The notes below the pieces were generated by a model. The model saw only the letters and a program-made list of their open reading frames with translations, was not told where the DNA came from and ran no database searches. From Rhodospirillaceae bacterium (GTDB lineage: Bacteria; Pseudomonadota; Alphaproteobacteria; UBA8366), in NCBI GenBank assembly GCA_002715005.1, contig PAXN01000001.1, forward strand, positions 113,058 to 163,158: a DNA stretch of 50,101 nucleotides, read 5' to 3'. Position numbers and translations under genes: made by a program. Shown here piece after piece: positions 32,052 through 40,578 of this stretch (positions within the stretch are counted from its first letter, which is position 1; every line of letters starts with the position of its first letter).

Positions 32052-32628
32052 TAGTGCTATAATGGTTTGATTCGGTTTGTTCGCTGGGTACGCCGTGGCG
32101 CATCTCTTCACGAAATATGAGAAGAGATAGATCGGTCATTCGTTGAGGGTATAAAAAGCCATCCAGATGATCACATTCGTGCTGTACCACTCGGGCATGG
32201 AATCCTTCCGCTGTGCGAACAATTTGTGTGCCGTCAGGCGCGGCTCCGCGATAGCGAATTTTTGTGTAGCGCGGGACCTTACCCATCAAACCTGGCACTG
32301 AAAGGCATCCTTCCCAGCCGAGTTCCATTTCGTCAGTCAGGGGTTCGATTTCCGGATTAATGAGGACTGTAAGCGGAACATGTTCGGTCTCATAATCTTC
32401 GGTTTTGTTCTTCCCTCGACTTGTTGTTTCGCGATTAACGAAAAACATCACCATCCGCAAGGGAACGTGGACTTGAGGGGCCGCCAGGCCGGTACCCTCA
32501 GCGTCGACCATCGTTTCGTACATATTGCTCACTAGGGTTTGGATGCGCGGCGCGGATGGTTCGGGAATGGGTTCTGCTGTTTGACGTAGGACAGGGTGAC
32601 CCATGCGTGCGATTTTTAATATTGCCAT
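32041..32628 (-). CDS. def: peptide deformylase
   Basis: 195 residues. All three metalloprotease motifs are present: EGTGLAAPQ (residues 44-52), EGCLSVPG with the metal-ligand Cys108, and HECDH (150-154) supplying two His ligands and the catalytic Glu. The enzyme removes the formyl group from new proteins. The C-terminal extension MRHGVPSEQTESNHYSTNDD is polar. An insertion of charged residues (about 66-80, TTSRGKNKTEDYETE) lengthens the loop after motif 1, as in some alphaproteobacterial copies. No formyltransferase gene lies nearby; the following COQ9 start overlaps its stop. Confidence 0.95.
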   Translation of the reverse strand: MAILKIARMGHPVLRQTAEPIPEPSAPRIQTLVSNMYETMVDAEGTGLAAPQVHVPLRMVMFFVNRETTSRGKNKTEDYETEHVPLTVLINPEIEPLTDEMELGWEGCLSVPGLMGKVPRYTKIRYRGAAPDGTQIVRTAEGFHARVVQHECDHLDGFLYPQRMTDLSLLIFREEMRHGVPSEQTESNHYSTNDD

Positions 32629-32809
32629 AGTCAGTAATATGCAGATGTGGCCCTCCGCAGTAAAGCGTTGGAATAACCGCTAACCTTATGCTTCACAGGG
32701 CATATTGCCTGTGATATAACGCGCGCGCTCCGCAGGGCATTTTTGCGTTTTGTGGAATTACGTTCATATAAATTTTGTAACTTGGCATATTCTTCAAGGA
32801 GTTAGAAAA

Positions 32810-33016
32810 ATCGTTCAAGTCGTGGTTAGAGAAAATAACGTTGACCAAGCCTTAAAAGCGCTGAAGAAAAAAATGCAGCGTGAAGGTTTATTTCGTGAAA
32901 TGAAGCTACGCCGAAGCTATGAAAAGCCGTCAGAGCGCCGTGCTCGTGAAAGAGCGGAAGCTGTTCGACGTCATCGTAAGCTGATGCGTAAACGGTTGGA
33001 ACGCGAAGGCTACTAG
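32810..33016 (+). CDS. rpsU: 30S ribosomal protein bS21, apparent AUC start
   Basis: 68 residues: [20 protein letters not shown], then [47 protein letters not shown], which is clearly S21. No ATG, GTG or TTG stands at the conserved start. AAGGAG at 32796-32801 is followed 8 bases later by ATC at 32810, then GTT-CAA-GTC. Since S21 family proteins begin M(V)QV(L)VRDNNVDQ, AUC is the best-placed initiator. An upstream TTG at 32750 and a GTG at 32822 are unlikely by spacing. Either a rare AUC start or a base error. S21 acts in 30S assembly and initiation. The COQ9 neighbourhood is usual. Confidence 0.88.
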   Translation: MVQVVVRENNVDQALKALKKKMQREGLFREMKLRRSYEKPSERRARERAEAVRRHRKLMRKRLEREGY

Positions 33017-33767
33017 CTATTACGTCCTAAATATTAAAGGTAGGGGCGCCCTCGGTGTATTCTAAGGCAGTTGTTACTAAGTGTTTAAAGAGTTGAGTTG
33101 CAAAGAAAATTAAAGATCGGCAACAGTGAACTTGTGGGCAGCGATTGCTGGGTAAAGCAATTTTTAATAAAACCGCAGGTAATTTACTGAAAGTTTTGCC
33201 TTTGCGGTTGGAATCATCAGAAAAATTGAGGAAAAGACGCCAAAATGAATGGTGTTAGCGTCGAACGCGAATTTGATGGTCTCTTGCAGCACTAACCCTT
33301 ACGGAGTTTACGATGCGCTGCACTAGCCGGCTCTCAATCAAAATGATATGCCGCCGTTTGGCCCAGATTTCGTCCTTCATTGAGAACGATCAGGACTAGA
33401 GCCTAAAATTACTCAATAAAACGATTGAGATCAAACCTACCAATGGTACTCGTTTGCGTTGAGAACGGGCTAAAGCCATTGTTGGATACTCGAAAAATCG
33501 CTAGGGGACTTGTCGTTAGCAATTTCACCGTGCAGGGGATTAGCACAGATTTTCCTTATTTTATCGATTTTCTTCCGCATTTCGTGCGTTCTATATAAAG
33601 GTATTTATACAAAAGCACTAATTTTGACTTGGGAAAAATGGATTAGGTACATTGCTTTGGATAAGGCATGCATAAAACGCATGGGTGCAATGCAGCATTT
33701 GTTCTTCAAGTATGGCTGTTTAGAGCCCATATCCACAAACAGCATCATTGATGAAAGGAGTGATCCA
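33017..33767. other. 751-base non-coding region between rpsU and the DUF1127-like gene
   Basis: No confident gene. ATTGCT-GGGTAA-AGCAAT at 33144-33161 followed by TTTT resembles a weak terminator for rpsU, about 130 bases after its stop. AACCGCA (33171-33177) and TGCGGTT (33203-33209) form a long-loop stem. A perfect CTCAAT/ATTGAG hairpin lies near 33412-33429, and the sequence TTGAGAACG occurs twice (about 33379 and 33457). An open frame runs from 33510, but only its last 62 codons look like a protein. This may be a leader, a regulatory RNA or a decayed gene that I cannot recognise. Confidence 0.4.
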
Positions 33768-33956
33768 ATGAGTGCAATAAAGTTAAGCGCGCAAGCAAGC
33801 CGATTTCCCGGAATTCGATTTCTAAATAGCTTTGGCCGAGCGCTCAATGCCCGTGACGCTTTCAATGAACTTTCTCTGTTGAATGACTCAGAGCTTTCTA
33901 AACGTGGCTTAGATCGTAACAGCCTTTTCAAACACGTTGTCGAAAAGCTGGGCTAA
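33768..33956 (+). CDS. small DUF1127-like protein
   Basis: 62 residues: MSAIKLSAQASRFPGIRFL, then FGRALNARDAFNELSLLND and SELSKRGLDRNSLFKHVVEKLG. The second half fits the DUF1127 pattern (R...L..L.d.eL.d.GL.R.dI), though the usual acidic/Arg residues are partly changed. DUF1127 proteins in Alphaproteobacteria are small Arg-rich regulators, some of which affect RNA turnover and phosphate or stress responses. The ATG at 33768 was chosen because AAGGAG stands 8 bases upstream; the longer upstream frame has no protein character. A strong terminator follows at 33977, so it is monocistronic. Confidence 0.75.
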   Translation: MSAIKLSAQASRFPGIRFLNSFGRALNARDAFNELSLLNDSELSKRGLDRNSLFKHVVEKLG

Positions 33957-33976
33957 AACCGAACCTATCAAATTAG

Positions 33977-34008
33977 AAAAGGCGGGTTCTCAGGCCCCGC
34001 CTTTTTTT
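33977..34008 (+). terminator. intrinsic terminator of the DUF1127-like gene
   Basis: AAAAGGCGGG pairs with CCCGCCTTTT around a 9-base loop and runs into seven T residues (34002-34008), 21 bases after the stop. The A-rich and T-rich sides make it active on both strands, so it may also end the convergent pnt operon. Confidence 0.9.
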
Positions 34009-34030
34009 GTTCCTTGACCGTAACACAATC

Positions 34031-35419
34031 CTATTCCAGAGCTTTCACAATGTCTTCGCACATTTTTTTTGCGTCCGCGAAAAGCATCATTGTATTGTCG
34101 CGGAAGAATAATTCATTGTCGACGCCCGCATAGCCTGAAGCCAGTGATCGTTTGATAAACAGCACGGTTGCCGCGCGTTCTACATCTAGAATGGGCATGC
34201 CATAAATCGCGCTGGAAGGGTCTGTTTTTGCGGCCGGGTTGGTAACATCGTTGGCGCCAATGACGAATGCGACATCAGTACTCGGGAAATCGCGGTTAAT
34301 TTCATCCAGTTCTAGGACTTCGTCGTAGGGCACGCTGGCTTCTGCTAGTAGTACATTCATATGCCCCGGCATGCGGCCTGCGACCGGGTGGATGGCATAG
34401 CGGACATTTATGTTTTGCGCTTTCAACATATCGGCCATCTCGCGCAAAGCATGCTGTGCCTGCGCTACGGCCATGCCGTAGCCAGGGACGATAATAACAT
34501 TGGCAGCGTTTTTCATTATGAAGGCGGCATCTTCCGCGCTGCCGTTGCGCACGGAACGTTCGCCTATTATATCGGCTGTTGCCACTGTTTCGCCGCCGAA
34601 GCCGCCTAATATAACGCTAATGAAAGAGCGGTTCATGCCTTTGCACATGATGTAACTAAGAATGGCACCGGAGGAACCGACCAACGCGCCGACAATTATC
34701 AGCGCCGGGTTTGAGAGGGTGAAGCCGATACCACAAGCGGCCCAGCCAGAATAGGAGTTAAGCATTGAAATGACTACAGGCATATCGGCGCCGCCGATCG
34801 GAATGATGATTAAAATTCCGAGGATCAAAGATAGCGCTACAATGGCCCAATAGAGTGATACCGACTGTTCAAGACAAATCATAACGACTAATACGATAAG
34901 CAAAATACCGAGTACCGCGTTTAGTGCATGTTGTTTAGGGAAAACGATTGGTGCACCGCTCATAATGCCTTGGAGCTTACCAAACGCGATGATCGACCCT
35001 GTGAAAGTGAGCGCGCCAATCGCCGTGCCTAAACTCATTTCGATTAGGCTTGGGACTGGAATATTCTGAAAAGAGCCGATGCCATAAGCGGCTGGGTTAT
35101 GAAACGCCGCGGACGCAACAAATACAGCAGCGAGACCGACCAGGCTGTGGAAGGCAGCAACCAATTGCGGTAAAGCGGTCATCTCAATTTTACGTGCGAT
35201 TATAGTACCGATGCCGGCACCAATTACCATACCTAGGAGGATCAACTCGTAACTTAAAACACCCGGTGAGGCGAGCGTTGTGGCAATAGCAATGACCATA
35301 CCGGAAATGCCAAAAATATTGCCGTTACGAGCTGTTTCTGGAGAGGAAAGTCCGCGAAGAGCCATAATGAATAGAATGCTTGCGACGAGATAGGCGATTG
35401 CCGAAAGGTTAGCGCTCAT
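34031..35419 (-). CDS. pntB: NAD(P) transhydrogenase beta subunit
   Basis: 462 residues. About nine membrane helices cover the first 270 residues, with His/Asp/Asn positions of the proton path in the segment around HSLVGLAAVFVASA. The C-terminal NADP(H)-binding domain III starts near 290 and contains VIIVPGYGMAVAQAQHAL, then HPVAGRMPGHMNVLLAEA and VIGANDVTNPAA, the classic NADP-site motifs. Together with PntAA and PntAB it uses the proton gradient to reduce NADP+ with NADH. It is the last gene of the operon. Starts with ATG at 35419, nine bases after the PntAB stop. Confidence 0.97.
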   Translation of the reverse strand: MSANLSAIAYLVASILFIMALRGLSSPETARNGNIFGISGMVIAIATTLASPGVLSYELILLGMVIGAGIGTIIARKIEMTALPQLVAAFHSLVGLAAVFVASAAFHNPAAYGIGSFQNIPVPSLIEMSLGTAIGALTFTGSIIAFGKLQGIMSGAPIVFPKQHALNAVLGILLIVLVVMICLEQSVSLYWAIVALSLILGILIIIPIGGADMPVVISMLNSYSGWAACGIGFTLSNPALIIVGALVGSSGAILSYIMCKGMNRSFISVILGGFGGETVATADIIGERSVRNGSAEDAAFIMKNAANVIIVPGYGMAVAQAQHALREMADMLKAQNINVRYAIHPVAGRMPGHMNVLLAEASVPYDEVLELDEINRDFPSTDVAFVIGANDVTNPAAKTDPSSAIYGMPILDVERAATVLFIKRSLASGYAGVDNELFFRDNTMMLFADAKKMCEDIVKALE

Positions 35420-35428
35420 AATCGATCT

Positions 35429-35827
35429 CTACCGTACTTTCTTTTTGTACATTTTCAGCATGCGCTGGGTGACTATAAAGCCGCCAAAGATATTAATTGA
35501 AGCCAATATCACCGCTATAAATCCGAATATTTTAGCTGAGCTCATTTCTACCGGGCCTGCCGCAATCAAAGCGCCAACAATAATGACTGATGAAATTGCA
35601 TTAGTTACACTCATCAGAGGCGAGTGTAAGGCGGGCGTGACATTCCAAATTACGTAGTAGCCAACAAAAATTGCAAGCACAAATATCGTAAAGAGTGAGA
35701 TAAAACCGCCGTCCATGCCCGCTGTTGTTAATGCTGCCGCATCAATTTTTTGCGCAAGTACTTGGGTGCTGTTTTCTGCCAATCTATCGACCTGATGTAT
35801 GGTTTCGGCTGCGGGTTCAGATGCCAT
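35429..35827 (-). CDS. pntAB: NAD(P) transhydrogenase subunit alpha part 2 (membrane)
   Basis: About 132 residues. A polar N-terminus is followed by three to four membrane helices ([67 protein letters not shown]). The [13 protein letters not shown] motif is the signature of this subunit. It completes the proton channel with PntB. The ATG at 35827 has AAGGAGAG about 8 bases upstream; a GTG at 35836 overlaps the ribosome site and the pntAA stop, so it is less likely. Confidence 0.95.
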   Translation of the reverse strand: MASEPAAETIHQVDRLAENSTQVLAQKIDAAALTTAGMDGGFISLFTIFVLAIFVGYYVIWNVTPALHSPLMSVTNAISSVIIVGALIAAGPVEMSSAKIFGFIAVILASINIFGGFIVTQRMLKMYKKKVR

Positions 35828-35832
35828 TGCCG

Positions 35833-37026
35833 TCACTCTCCTTTCTTTTTCTTAGCAGCAGATTTCTTTTTCGCGGTTGATTGCTTTTCTAGCACCGGAT
35901 GAATAATAGCGCCGCCTTTTGTGATCATTGTGCCGTGGATGATTTCATCTTCCGGGTCGAATATAAAAGATTTTGTTTCTTTGTCGAAACAGGGCGAAAG
36001 AAAGTTGAATAGATTTCGCGAAAATAATTTGCTTGATTCCTCTGCGACCCGACCAGCCGTATTTGCGTGGCCAATAATTGTCACACCATGCTTTTCAACC
36101 ACTTGTCCGAATTCCGCACCGGCACAGTTGCCGCCCGCTTCTACCGCAAGGTCAACGACGACAGAGCCCGGTTTCATACTCTTTACCATCGTCTCATTAA
36201 TAAGTTGTGGGGCGGGGCGTCCGGGAATCAGAGCCGTACAAATAACAATATCCTGTTTGGCTATGTGGTCAGTGATCAAAGTAGCCTGTTTTTTCTTATA
36301 AGCCGCACTCATTTCTTTCGCATAACCAGCGGCAGTTTGAGCTTTCTCGAATTCTTTGTCTTCAACCGCAATAAAAGTTCCGCCAAGAGATTCCACTTGT
36401 TCTTTTGTAGCAGGGCGTACGTCTGTCGCGGTCACTATGGCTCCAAGGCGTTTTGCGGTAGCAATTGCTTGTAAACCGGCAACTCCGACCCCCATAACAA
36501 AGACGCGTGCGGGCGGGACGGTACCAGCCGCTGTCATCATCATAGGAATTGCCCGACCATAATGGCCCGATGCATCAAGAACAGCCTTATATCCTGCTAA
36601 GTTTGACTGAGAAGATAGGATGTCCATGGATTGGGCGCGGGTAATGCGCGGCATCAATTCCATAGCAAACCCATCAACGCCGGCGTTTGCCATTGCGGCG
36701 ACAAACCTTGGTTCGCCCAACGCATCCATGTGACAAATGAGTATCTGGCCTTTTGAGAAGGCCTTTAGTTCGTCTTTCTTCTCGCCAGCTATCATGGGAC
36801 GGCTAACTTTTAGCACTACATCTGCACCTTTGAGCGTGGCCACGGCATTTGCTGCGATCGTGGCGCCTGCATTCTTGAAATCTCTGTCGCCGATCGCTGC
36901 AAAGGCGCCAGCGCCTTTTTCCACGGTTACGGTCAGACCAAGGTCGACGAATTTCTTTACTGTTTCTGGTGAAGCTGCAACCCTTGTTTCACTGGGCCGT
37001 AGCTCCTTCAATATGGAGAGTTTCAT
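35833..37026 (-). CDS. pntAA: NAD(P) transhydrogenase subunit alpha part 1 (NAD-binding)
   Basis: 397 residues of the soluble domain I, related to alanine dehydrogenase. N-terminal [35 protein letters not shown] and AKPxx-type segments precede the Rossmann motif [40 protein letters not shown] near residues 177-216. It binds NADH and passes hydride to NADP+ on PntB. It ends in a Lys-rich tail ([12 protein letters not shown]), unusual but seen in split alpha subunits. First gene of the operon. A 15-bp palindrome (37061-37075) lies 35 bases before the ATG. Confidence 0.96.
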   Translation of the reverse strand: MKLSILKELRPSETRVAASPETVKKFVDLGLTVTVEKGAGAFAAIGDRDFKNAGATIAANAVATLKGADVVLKVSRPMIAGEKKDELKAFSKGQILICHMDALGEPRFVAAMANAGVDGFAMELMPRITRAQSMDILSSQSNLAGYKAVLDASGHYGRAIPMMMTAAGTVPPARVFVMGVGVAGLQAIATAKRLGAIVTATDVRPATKEQVESLGGTFIAVEDKEFEKAQTAAGYAKEMSAAYKKKQATLITDHIAKQDIVICTALIPGRPAPQLINETMVKSMKPGSVVVDLAVEAGGNCAGAEFGQVVEKHGVTIIGHANTAGRVAEESSKLFSRNLFNFLSPCFDKETKSFIFDPEDEIIHGTMITKGGAIIHPVLEKQSTAKKKSAAKKKKGE

Positions 37027-37060
37027 TGATGCTGTACCTGGGTAAAGGTCTAATTAAAAA

Positions 37061-37075
37061 AAATTCCTGGAATTT
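37061..37075. promoter_or_regulatory. 15-bp palindrome upstream of pntAA
   Basis: AAATTCC-T-GGAATTT is a perfect inverted repeat around one base, 35-49 bases upstream of the pntAA start on the minus strand. This suits binding of a dimeric regulator. It is followed by a run of A or T, but the one-base centre makes a terminator hairpin impossible. Confidence 0.35.
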
Positions 37076-37267
37076 ACCCTCATATTGCTCAGGATCACCG
37101 TACGATGCCGAAAAGTTGGGCGCTTGCCAAGAGATTACTGAAGTTTTGTTCTCGGAATGTTGTATTACATCATGGGTCCAATCGTCGCAGCGACAGTGAG
37201 CCGGGTGTTTTGACAGTCAGTCGCTGGGGTTCTAGCTTTGGACACAAAGACGAAAAGGAAAGGTCGA

Positions 37268-37879
37268 ATGGCGAGCGAAACGGAAACCGAAATTAATCTC
37301 GTTTTCCCAACCCCAATTCAGGTTAGTGAAATTGCGGATGCGGATGCTTTGAATGCCAAACTATTATCTGAAATTCGGGAAGTTCGCAAAATAACTCCCA
37401 ATGGCCTGCCGAATTCCTGGACGTGCGAGGTCTACACAACTATTACCAATAATTGCCGTCTGCATGAACGCGAGGGGTTTGCGGATTTGGCTGAGCACAT
37501 CAAATCCGAGGCGAGAAAATTTGCAGATGTACTTGCTATTCAACAAAGTTCTGGTCCGATGACGATTGCGGATTGTTGGGTCAATATTTACGGGCGCGGA
37601 CACTCGCAGGAGAGCCATATCCACGCTAATAATGTCTTATCAGGAGTGTATTATGTGGCGACGCCGTCCGGTGCCTCGCCGATAATGTTCCATTCGCCGG
37701 ATTCAGACGTGATGCTCTCACCAACATTTTCCGAAATTAATGATTATAATAACGGTGCTGTCGGCTTTGAGCCGAAAGCGGGAACAATGGTGATGTTTCG
37801 CAGCCACGTAAAACACAGTGTGAAAACCAGCCAGATTGATGGCGAACGCATCAGTATAGCTTTTAATCTTCGCTTTTAG
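37268..37879 (+). CDS. putative 2OG-Fe(II) oxygenase (TIGR02466-like)
   Basis: About 203 residues. NLVFPTPIQVSEIADADALNAKLLSEI is a typical start; WVNIYGRGHSQESHIHANNVLSGVYYV holds the first His/Asn-Asp-type metal site, and MVMFRSHVKHSVKTSQIDGERISIAFN the distal His and the Arg that binds 2-oxoglutarate. Related proteins are conserved but uncharacterised. The ATG at 37268 has AAGGAAAGG upstream; a TTG at 37238 is also in frame. The last 17 bases overlap the end of the convergent UbiB-like gene. Confidence 0.82.
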   Translation: MASETETEINLVFPTPIQVSEIADADALNAKLLSEIREVRKITPNGLPNSWTCEVYTTITNNCRLHEREGFADLAEHIKSEARKFADVLAIQQSSGPMTIADCWVNIYGRGHSQESHIHANNVLSGVYYVATPSGASPIMFHSPDSDVMLSPTFSEINDYNNGAVGFEPKAGTMVMFRSHVKHSVKTSQIDGERISIAFNLRF

Positions 37880-39227
37880 TCCCAAGTGGTAGTGATACAC
37901 CGTGCTTAGAAAGTGTTTGTGTTTGACGGTTATTCAGCTTTACGAGATCGAAACCTTCGATTAATTCGTGGAAAAGCCGATACCAATTGATTTCCGACTT
38001 GAGATGCATAAACACTGACCCGAGACCGATAGCGGCCCGGTCCATAAACACGAATTCGCGTGGTGGCGTAACGCCACCGACACGGCGTAGTTCCTTATGC
38101 ACTTTGTTAGCAACTTGTGCACCGTACATCCCACTGTCGGAATCTTGAATGCGAGAGACGCTGTCTTTCAAGAGCGGTGCATAGACAAATTCTGCCCAGA
38201 TATTGAGGACGCCTATTAATTCTTTACTTATATTTTTGAATCCCCAACTTTCGTAGGCTGCTATGGCCAAAGCGTGATCATTGTTTTGCAAGGCGAAGTA
38301 CAGATCGATCACGCCTTTAACAAATGTCGGTGGGAATATACGAACACAGCCAAAATCAAGAAGATTTATCGATCGATCCTCGCACACCGTATAATTCCCG
38401 AGATGGGGATCTCCGTGAATGACGCCATACTTATAAAAGGGCACGTACCAAGCATGAAACATGTTGCGCGCAACGGCATTCCTTGTCTCCAATGGAGAGG
38501 TTCTGATATCCAGCAAGGGCTGGCCGGTGAGCCAGGACATTGAAAGGAGGCGATTGGTTGATAGATCCGCCTCTGCTTCGGGAACGTGAACATTTTTCTC
38601 TTTTTTAAATATCTCGTTATAGAGCGCCATGTGACGGCGCTCTAGACCATAATCAAGTTCTTCGCGTAGCCGGTCGGAAATCTCTGCATGAATTTCTGAC
38701 GTTGATACCGGGCGTTCACCGCGTTCGTAGATTGAAAAAAGGAGCCGTAACTGTGTTAAATCCGCTTCGACAATTGATCCCATATCTGGATATTGAAGTT
38801 TACAGGCAAGTGCTTTGCCTTCATGGGATTGGGCTTTGTGAACTTGCCCCAAAGATGCTGCGTGGGTGGCCTGACGTTCAAATGAATGAAAGCGAGCTTG
38901 CCAGTCTGACCCTAGTTCCGTTGCCATACGGCGGCGCACGAAAGGCCAGCCCATGGATGGTGCATTGGATTGAAGCTTCGCTAAAGCGGTTCCATAGTCC
39001 GAAGGTAGGGCGTCGGGGATCGTAGCGAGTAACTGTGCCGCTTTCATGAGCGGACCTTTCAGGCCACCGAGTGCTGCCTCTAACTCTGATGCGTGTTTAC
39101 CGCTATCCAAATCCAAACCAAATAATTTTGTGGCGGCAAATCGCGTCGCTAATCCGCCAACGGTGCCGCCAACTTGGGCGTAGCGGCGCATCCTCCCGCT
39201 TATCCTATTATCTTCAGATTTATTCAT
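37863..39227 (-). CDS. ABC1/UbiB/AarF-family atypical kinase
   Basis: 454 residues. Family motifs: LKGPLMKAAQLLATIPDALP near 53-72 (the KxGQ motif reads KAAQ, common in alphaproteobacterial members), ASLGQVHKAQ near 122-131 (Ala-rich nucleotide loop), EADLTQLRLL, EELDYGLERRHM, the catalytic HGDPHLGNYTV near 268-278 and LLDFGCVRIFP near 289 (DFG). These proteins are ATPases/kinases needed for ubiquinone synthesis or lipid transport. No ubiE-ubiB cluster is here, so it is probably an additional AarF-like protein rather than the main UbiB. No clear ribosome site before the ATG. Confidence 0.88.
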   Translation of the reverse strand: MNKSEDNRISGRMRRYAQVGGTVGGLATRFAATKLFGLDLDSGKHASELEAALGGLKGPLMKAAQLLATIPDALPSDYGTALAKLQSNAPSMGWPFVRRRMATELGSDWQARFHSFERQATHAASLGQVHKAQSHEGKALACKLQYPDMGSIVEADLTQLRLLFSIYERGERPVSTSEIHAEISDRLREELDYGLERRHMALYNEIFKKEKNVHVPEAEADLSTNRLLSMSWLTGQPLLDIRTSPLETRNAVARNMFHAWYVPFYKYGVIHGDPHLGNYTVCEDRSINLLDFGCVRIFPPTFVKGVIDLYFALQNNDHALAIAAYESWGFKNISKELIGVLNIWAEFVYAPLLKDSVSRIQDSDSGMYGAQVANKVHKELRRVGGVTPPREFVFMDRAAIGLGSVFMHLKSEINWYRLFHELIEGFDLVKLNNRQTQTLSKHGVSLPLGTKSED

Positions 39228-39253
39228 TTGAGCCCGGTGTGCCGCTATAAAAG

Positions 39254-40498
39254 TCAGGGCCGAATCGCATATGGTGTGAGCTCGACCTGGGTTTCCCGGC
39301 CTGCAATTAGGTCGGCGGTAATTTTTCCTATCGTTGGGCCCAGCGTCATGCCTATATGACCACCGCCAAAACCGACAAAAACATTTTCGTGGCCTGGCAC
39401 AGCCCCTAAGCGTGGCACTGAATCAGGCATTGAGGGACGATACCCCATCCAAATCTGGTTTTGTTCTCCGCGTAGGCCTTTTACAGCGCGTACCGCCCGT
39501 GGGATCATTCGGCGAATGCGGGTGAAATCCGGCGGCGCTTCAGTATTGGCAAGTTCAACACCCGAGGTTAGTCGAAAACCGTGCTCCATCGGCGATAAGA
39601 ACATAGAATCTTCAAAAACATTTATAGGGTGATGCAGGTTCGGCTCGGGCTGCTTCATCATCACATGGTAGCCGCGCTCTGCCTCCAGCGGTACGCGAAC
39701 GCCAATCGTCGCGAGGAGTTGTTTCGACCAAGTGCCTGCGGTGATGACAACACGGTCTGCAAAGAATTCGCCATTTGCGGTAGTAATGGCAACTTTTTCT
39801 GATTGATCGTCTTTGATCCCGAGTACACGCTCCGAGATAGTGGTGCCGCCTTCCGCGCTAAACGCATCATGCAGGCTAAGCATCAATTTGCCTGGATTTA
39901 AGATATGCCCGCTCTCGGGGGTCAAAAAACCGTGCCGAAAGATTGGTTCCAGGCCTGGCTCCACCTGCAGTATCTCATCCTCATTCAAAACCTCTATTTC
40001 GCGACCAACACTTTTTATTAGGTCTACAATCCATTTTGCACGCTTCCAGGCACGGTTAGTTTCGAAAACGGTAAGCAGACCAGGCCGGCGCATCATATGG
40101 CTAAGGCCTGTATGCGAAAGAATCTGTTCATAATTCTGATAGGCGTGGTTTAGAAGCGTAGCCTTCTTGCGGGCGTTACGTTGTACTCTCCAAGGTGCGG
40201 CGTTGAGGAAGAGCCGGAAAAGCCAAGGGGATAATTGCGGCAAATACTGCCATCGTATCATCAGTGGACCATGAGGGTTGAGGAGCATAGATGGTACGCT
40301 GGCGATTGTGCTGGGTGTTGCTGTGGGCACGCAGCTTGCAATGCTGACGACGCCCGCATTGCCCGATGAGGTGCCCTTGTCAGGGCGATCAGGCTCGAAC
40401 AAGGTAACACTATGACCATCAGCACGGAGAAATAATCCAGCGCTAATGCCGGCGATGCCGCCGCCTATGACGATCACTTTAAGTGGTTTGACAGCCAT
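39254..40498 (-). CDS. FAD-dependent D-amino-acid dehydrogenase-like oxidoreductase
   Basis: About 414 residues of the DadA/DAO family. The dinucleotide motif VIVIGGGIAGISAGLFLRADGHSVTLFEPD opens the protein, followed by GTSSGNAGVVSIA (the DadA-type stretch), GAWSK-like ITAGTWSKQLL, EAERGYHVM, and VFVGFGGGHIGMTLGPTIGKITADLIAG at the C-terminus for FAD binding. It should oxidise a D-amino acid or N-substituted amino acid in or at the membrane, passing electrons to quinone. The ATG at 40498 has a weak GGA site; ATGs at 40516 and 40564 are in frame. It follows pepF on the same strand; peptide and amino-acid use fit together. Confidence 0.85.
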   Translation of the reverse strand: MAVKPLKVIVIGGGIAGISAGLFLRADGHSVTLFEPDRPDKGTSSGNAGVVSIASCVPTATPSTIASVPSMLLNPHGPLMIRWQYLPQLSPWLFRLFLNAAPWRVQRNARKKATLLNHAYQNYEQILSHTGLSHMMRRPGLLTVFETNRAWKRAKWIVDLIKSVGREIEVLNEDEILQVEPGLEPIFRHGFLTPESGHILNPGKLMLSLHDAFSAEGGTTISERVLGIKDDQSEKVAITTANGEFFADRVVITAGTWSKQLLATIGVRVPLEAERGYHVMMKQPEPNLHHPINVFEDSMFLSPMEHGFRLTSGVELANTEAPPDFTRIRRMIPRAVRAVKGLRGEQNQIWMGYRPSMPDSVPRLGAVPGHENVFVGFGGGHIGMTLGPTIGKITADLIAGRETQVELTPYAIRP

Positions 40499-40578
40499 AT
40501 CTTTTTGTCCAGCCATTCGCGATTCATGAAGAGGATTAGGGCACTGGTCAAGCCCGAACTGCATACGGTGTAGTTTAG

